Shown here: positions 61,492-64,000 of the stretch, piece by piece | How the letters are laid out: each line of letters begins with the position of its first letter | Position numbering within the stretch: the first letter of the stretch is position 1 | Assembly (NCBI RefSeq): GCF_014332515.1 | Contig: NZ_VFSD01000001.1 | Coordinates: 186,001 to 250,000, forward strand | DNA from: Pontibacter beigongshangensis | GTDB lineage: Bacteria > Bacteroidota > Bacteroidia > Cytophagales > Hymenobacteraceae | Reading direction: 5' to 3' | DNA length: 64,000 bases | The notes under the pieces: generated by a model | The model's database searches: none | Told to the model about the DNA's origin: nothing | Seen by the model: the letters and a program-made list of their open reading frames with translations, nothing else | Made by a program: the position numbers and the translations under genes

Positions 61492-62211
61492 TCATTTAAA
61501 CCATTTCAGCAGTTCTTCTGCAATAACCGTATGGCCGCGCTGGTTCGGGTGGTTCACATGCGACATGTAGGGCTCCACAGTTCCTTCGGTTTTTGCGATC
61601 TTCTCAAACTCCGCGTACGGGTCGGCCAGGCCAACTCTATATTTGGCCGCCAGAGCCCGGATCTGTTTGGCATGCTGGGCCAGTTTATTGTCCGGGTTTT
61701 TCAGGTCCTGCCGCTGATCAGGTGAAGGCGTTACCAGTATTACTTTTATGTTGTGCCGGAGTGCCTCCTCTATCATTTTCTCCCAGGCCACCTTCGACCT
61801 CTCCAGGCCAGGCCCCATGTCGTTAAGCGCATAGTCTATAAACAGCACATCAGGTTTGTGTGGTAGCACGTCGGTGGCAAGGCGGGGCTGGCCCTTTTCG
61901 GCATACTCCCCTCCTATGGCCGTAATAATGACATTGATAACCGCATGCGGGTACTCCTGCTTCAGCTTGCTTAACAAAAGGTGCGGGTACGACTCCAGCG
62001 TATGCACCTCCTGCCGGCTCCAGTACCCCGACGGTACCGAATGACCATGAAACACCAGGTTGATTCTCCTGTTATTCGGGAATACCGTTTTCAGCTCTTG
62101 CTGTACCTCGCTTAAATAAACAGAACTGCCTGCGCTTTTCAGGCTCTGGCACTGTGCCGAAAAAGCTAACAGCAAGGCTAATACAATCAGGTTCGTTTTT
62201 CTCATTTTCAA
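61492..62211 (-). CDS. secreted SGNH/GDSL hydrolase
   Basis: A 239-residue esterase with a signal peptide (MRKTNLIVLALLLAFSAQCQ; a possible lipobox SAQC). Block I is FHGHSVPSGYW (Ser nucleophile in GHS rather than GDS), block III is DYALNDMGPG (oxyanion Asn) and block V is HVNHPNQRGH (catalytic His). Such enzymes remove acetyl or other ester groups from polysaccharides, which suits its place in a carbohydrate locus. The upstream gene ends only 11 bases before its start, so they are co-transcribed. Confidence 0.88.
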   Translation of the reverse strand: MKMRKTNLIVLALLLAFSAQCQSLKSAGSSVYLSEVQQELKTVFPNNRRINLVFHGHSVPSGYWSRQEVHTLESYPHLLLSKLKQEYPHAVINVIITAIGGEYAEKGQPRLATDVLPHKPDVLFIDYALNDMGPGLERSKVAWEKMIEEALRHNIKVILVTPSPDQRQDLKNPDNKLAQHAKQIRALAAKYRVGLADPYAEFEKIAKTEGTVEPYMSHVNHPNQRGHTVIAEELLKWFK

Positions 62212-62222
62212 CAGACAGCCAT

Positions 62223-64000
62223 TTACCAGGAAACCACCAGATTTCCGGTCACATTTTTCACTACATAACTTTTCCCGAATTCCTTCTCCCCTTTCTGGGC
62301 AGGAATCTTTCCTTTTTTCCAGGGGTAGGTGGCGTTCACGTAAAAATGAATACCGTCGTCTGTAATCTGCTCATCGGGGTAAACGCGAACCGTAGCGTTC
62401 TGAAGTCCTGATATCTGAAGCCTTCTGCTGATGCCCAGTTCACCGGAGTGCATTTCCTTGCACGATACAATGCCTTCGTTCTGCTCCACAAACACCCGGG
62501 CCTCTCTGTTCCAGGCAGTCGGGAAAAAATAAGTAGCATATCCGTTCTGCAGCTCCGTGTCGTAACCATTGAGTACCGGTGCTCCCTGCGGAAATTTAAA
62601 GCGATGCTTTACAGAGGTGTTGGGAACATATCCAGACAAGAAATACCCGTTGTTGCTGCGCGAAATGCTTAGAACAGGGCTCTTTACGGCCGGGTCGTAT
62701 TTATCGACGATGTACTCGAGGCCAAACTCCTGCAGGGCATGCCTTAGATAGGCCGGGCCCACCGCATATTTTTCCGGATCATTTGGTTTCAGGAGTCGTC
62801 CCCCTTCGTAGTGGCTGGAATTGGTGCCTCTCACATACACTATTTTGCCGCCTTTCCAGTCTGGCTGCGCCCTTACCCATAGCACGTCGCGGGTGTTTTT
62901 GCCCTGCGTCATCTTCACCTTTACCTTAGTGTTCGGGTCTTTCAGTTCTCTGATCTGAGTTTTTAGGCCTCCGCCGGAAAAGAGAGCGGCATGCTGTATA
63001 ACGGCAGGTGCTGCTTTTGTCAGCCGGTCTTTGCTGTAGCTGTCTGCCAATGTAAACTCTCCTTCCAGTGCAGAAGTGTTCTGCAGGTTCATTAAGGCTG
63101 CAAAAGCCGGGCTGGCATGGTCCGCAGGCCCGTACACCATCACCTTACCGCCGTTTTTTACATAATCGATCAAGCTTTTTTCGAAGTCGGAGCCTGCTTC
63201 CGGCACAATGGTCACCAGCACAGAGGCATCGAACATGTCCGGCTTGTGCTGCAGGGCAGACCCGAAGTATTTGGTAGAGATAATGGTGTTAAGCGGAAAA
63301 CCATTGTTGATGGCCTGCCGGATAAACCAGTCGCCATAATATATTTCTGCCAGCCGGTCTTGTTCATTGTAAGCCCAGCTATGATATTCTTCAAAAGGAT
63401 ACACCCAAACCAGCGGCCCCGGCGCAGTCGGGCTGTCGTAGCGGGCTTTCAGAATGTGCGGGGTTACTTCGTTGGGCACCTGTGTCGGCATATTGCCAAA
63501 GGAGTCGTCGATGGTCAGGAAATTGAGGTGCGTGGGCAGCTTTATCTCACCCTGCTGGTTAATCATGGCCACTGACATTGGCAGGTAGATGTCGTGTGGT
63601 TCACGGCCATACCGGTCGAGCCAGGGGCTGTTCAGCCACCAGGGGTCGTGGGTATAGTAGCGGAAAATGTAGCGGTTGTCGGGCAGCTGCGCAATGCGTG
63701 ACATGTACCCCACCATCTCCAGTCCAAAATCTCCGTCCAGCGCGGCCCAGGGCGAGTTAGGTGGCGGCAGAATATTATAGCCACCCTCGTAAATCGCCTT
63801 CAGGTCTACGCCATCTTTGGCCAGGTCGATGCCCGTAGCCAGGTTGGTGCCCCGCGTCTCGATCCTGAAATCAGGGCATTCCTCCCGGAAAAGGGTCCAG
63901 AAATTGATGATCTTGTCTTTGGTGTCTGTCAGATTTTCTTCGTTAAAGCCTTCGCCTGTAAAAATAGTGCCGGTAGAGGCCCAGGGCTCCATGCCAAACC
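62223..64000 (-). CDS. large secreted carbohydrate-active-like protein, unknown family (5' partial)
   Basis: The frame is open to the window edge, so the start and any signal peptide are missing; the Met at 63992 is internal. At least 592 residues remain. The N-terminal visible part (FWTLFREECPDFRIETRG, NRYIFRYYTHDPWWLNSPWLDRYGR) looks like part of a TIM-barrel glycosidase. It is followed by a region like the beta-galactosidase trimerisation/GATase-like domain (VLVTIVPEAGSDFEKSLIDYVKNGGKVMVYGPADHASPAF) and beta-rich C-terminal domains. I cannot name the family. It heads the SGNH-GH3-isomerase-GMC locus and is probably its polysaccharide- or glycoside-active member. Confidence 0.6.
   Translation of the reverse strand, partial: FGMEPWASTGTIFTGEGFNEENLTDTKDKIINFWTLFREECPDFRIETRGTNLATGIDLAKDGVDLKAIYEGGYNILPPPNSPWAALDGDFGLEMVGYMSRIAQLPDNRYIFRYYTHDPWWLNSPWLDRYGREPHDIYLPMSVAMINQQGEIKLPTHLNFLTIDDSFGNMPTQVPNEVTPHILKARYDSPTAPGPLVWVYPFEEYHSWAYNEQDRLAEIYYGDWFIRQAINNGFPLNTIISTKYFGSALQHKPDMFDASVLVTIVPEAGSDFEKSLIDYVKNGGKVMVYGPADHASPAFAALMNLQNTSALEGEFTLADSYSKDRLTKAAPAVIQHAALFSGGGLKTQIRELKDPNTKVKVKMTQGKNTRDVLWVRAQPDWKGGKIVYVRGTNSSHYEGGRLLKPNDPEKYAVGPAYLRHALQEFGLEYIVDKYDPAVKSPVLSISRSNNGYFLSGYVPNTSVKHRFKFPQGAPVLNGYDTELQNGYATYFFPTAWNREARVFVEQNEGIVSCKEMHSGELGISRRLQISGLQNATVRVYPDEQITDDGIHFYVNATYPWKKGKIPAQKGEKEFGKSYVVKNVTGNLVVSW

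Overview
The window is a 64 kb piece of a chromosome from a member of the Bacteroidota, most likely a Cytophagales / Hymenobacteraceae-type organism (Pontibacter-like). This is inferred from a TamL-type lipoprotein, a carboxypeptidase-like TonB receptor, promoters of the TTTG-N19-TAnnTTTG type (clearest at two tRNA-Thr genes), the lack of Shine-Dalgarno sequences before most genes, a fused E1 alpha/beta dehydrogenase, a CusA-TolC fusion with a small Cys/His-rich upstream gene, and about 50 % G+C. There is no phage, insertion sequence, CRISPR array or resistance island. Most genes are housekeeping or envelope genes, and the unusual content is largely between them.

Layout. 1-5.5 kb: the end of a fused 2-oxoacid dehydrogenase E1, then tamL head-to-head with a TrmH-type RNA methyltransferase. 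5.8-8.3 kb: an ECF sigma factor, a putative membrane anti-sigma protein and an outer-membrane barrel protein in one minus-strand operon. 9-15 kb: a copper/heavy-metal RND efflux operon (small Cys/His-rich protein, CusA fused to TolC, CusB). 15.4-19.7 kb: tesA divergent from ybbA-ybbP, the same arrangement as in E. coli. 20-27 kb: mscL, a short-chain dehydrogenase, a CoA-binding protein, a large flavoprotein, tryptophan 2,3-dioxygenase and the serine dehydratase beta subunit. 27-31 kb: TolC, a periplasmic adaptor and gpsA. 31-42 kb: a Nudix hydrolase, two RNA methyltransferases, Maf, DUF1015, pdxH, yqgE and a DUF349 protein. 41.6-42.5 kb: two identical tRNA-Thr(TGT) genes, each with its own promoter and terminator. 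42.6-52.4 kb: a GNAT-like protein, a YdjM-type membrane hydrolase, a small lipoprotein, gyrA, a TPR protein and a TonB receptor. 52.8-64 kb: a transporter/flavoprotein pair, then a minus-strand carbohydrate locus with a GMC oxidoreductase, a Tat-exported small dehydrogenase subunit, an exported sugar isomerase/epimerase-like protein, a GH3 beta-glucosidase, an SGNH esterase and a large secreted protein cut by the window end. That set fits glycoside breakdown in the periplasm through a 3-keto sugar.

The most striking unexplained feature is a dispersed intergenic element of about 45-60 bp, present in roughly 23 recognisable copies and never inside a gene. Its parts are a CAG-rich end, a core like GCTCCGGAGGGGC, a T-run, and an end like GATTAGAATAATTT. 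Most copies lie between convergent genes with the CAG end nearest a stop codon. Several fold with flanking A and T runs into terminator-like hairpins. Some are followed by shared low-complexity 'word' repeats, and two near-identical composite copies flank the sigma-factor operon in inverted orientation. Other unusual non-coding structures are a cluster of REP-like palindromes (61.2 kb), a large imperfect inverted repeat (2.1 kb) and an AT-rich nest of palindromes (52.6 kb).
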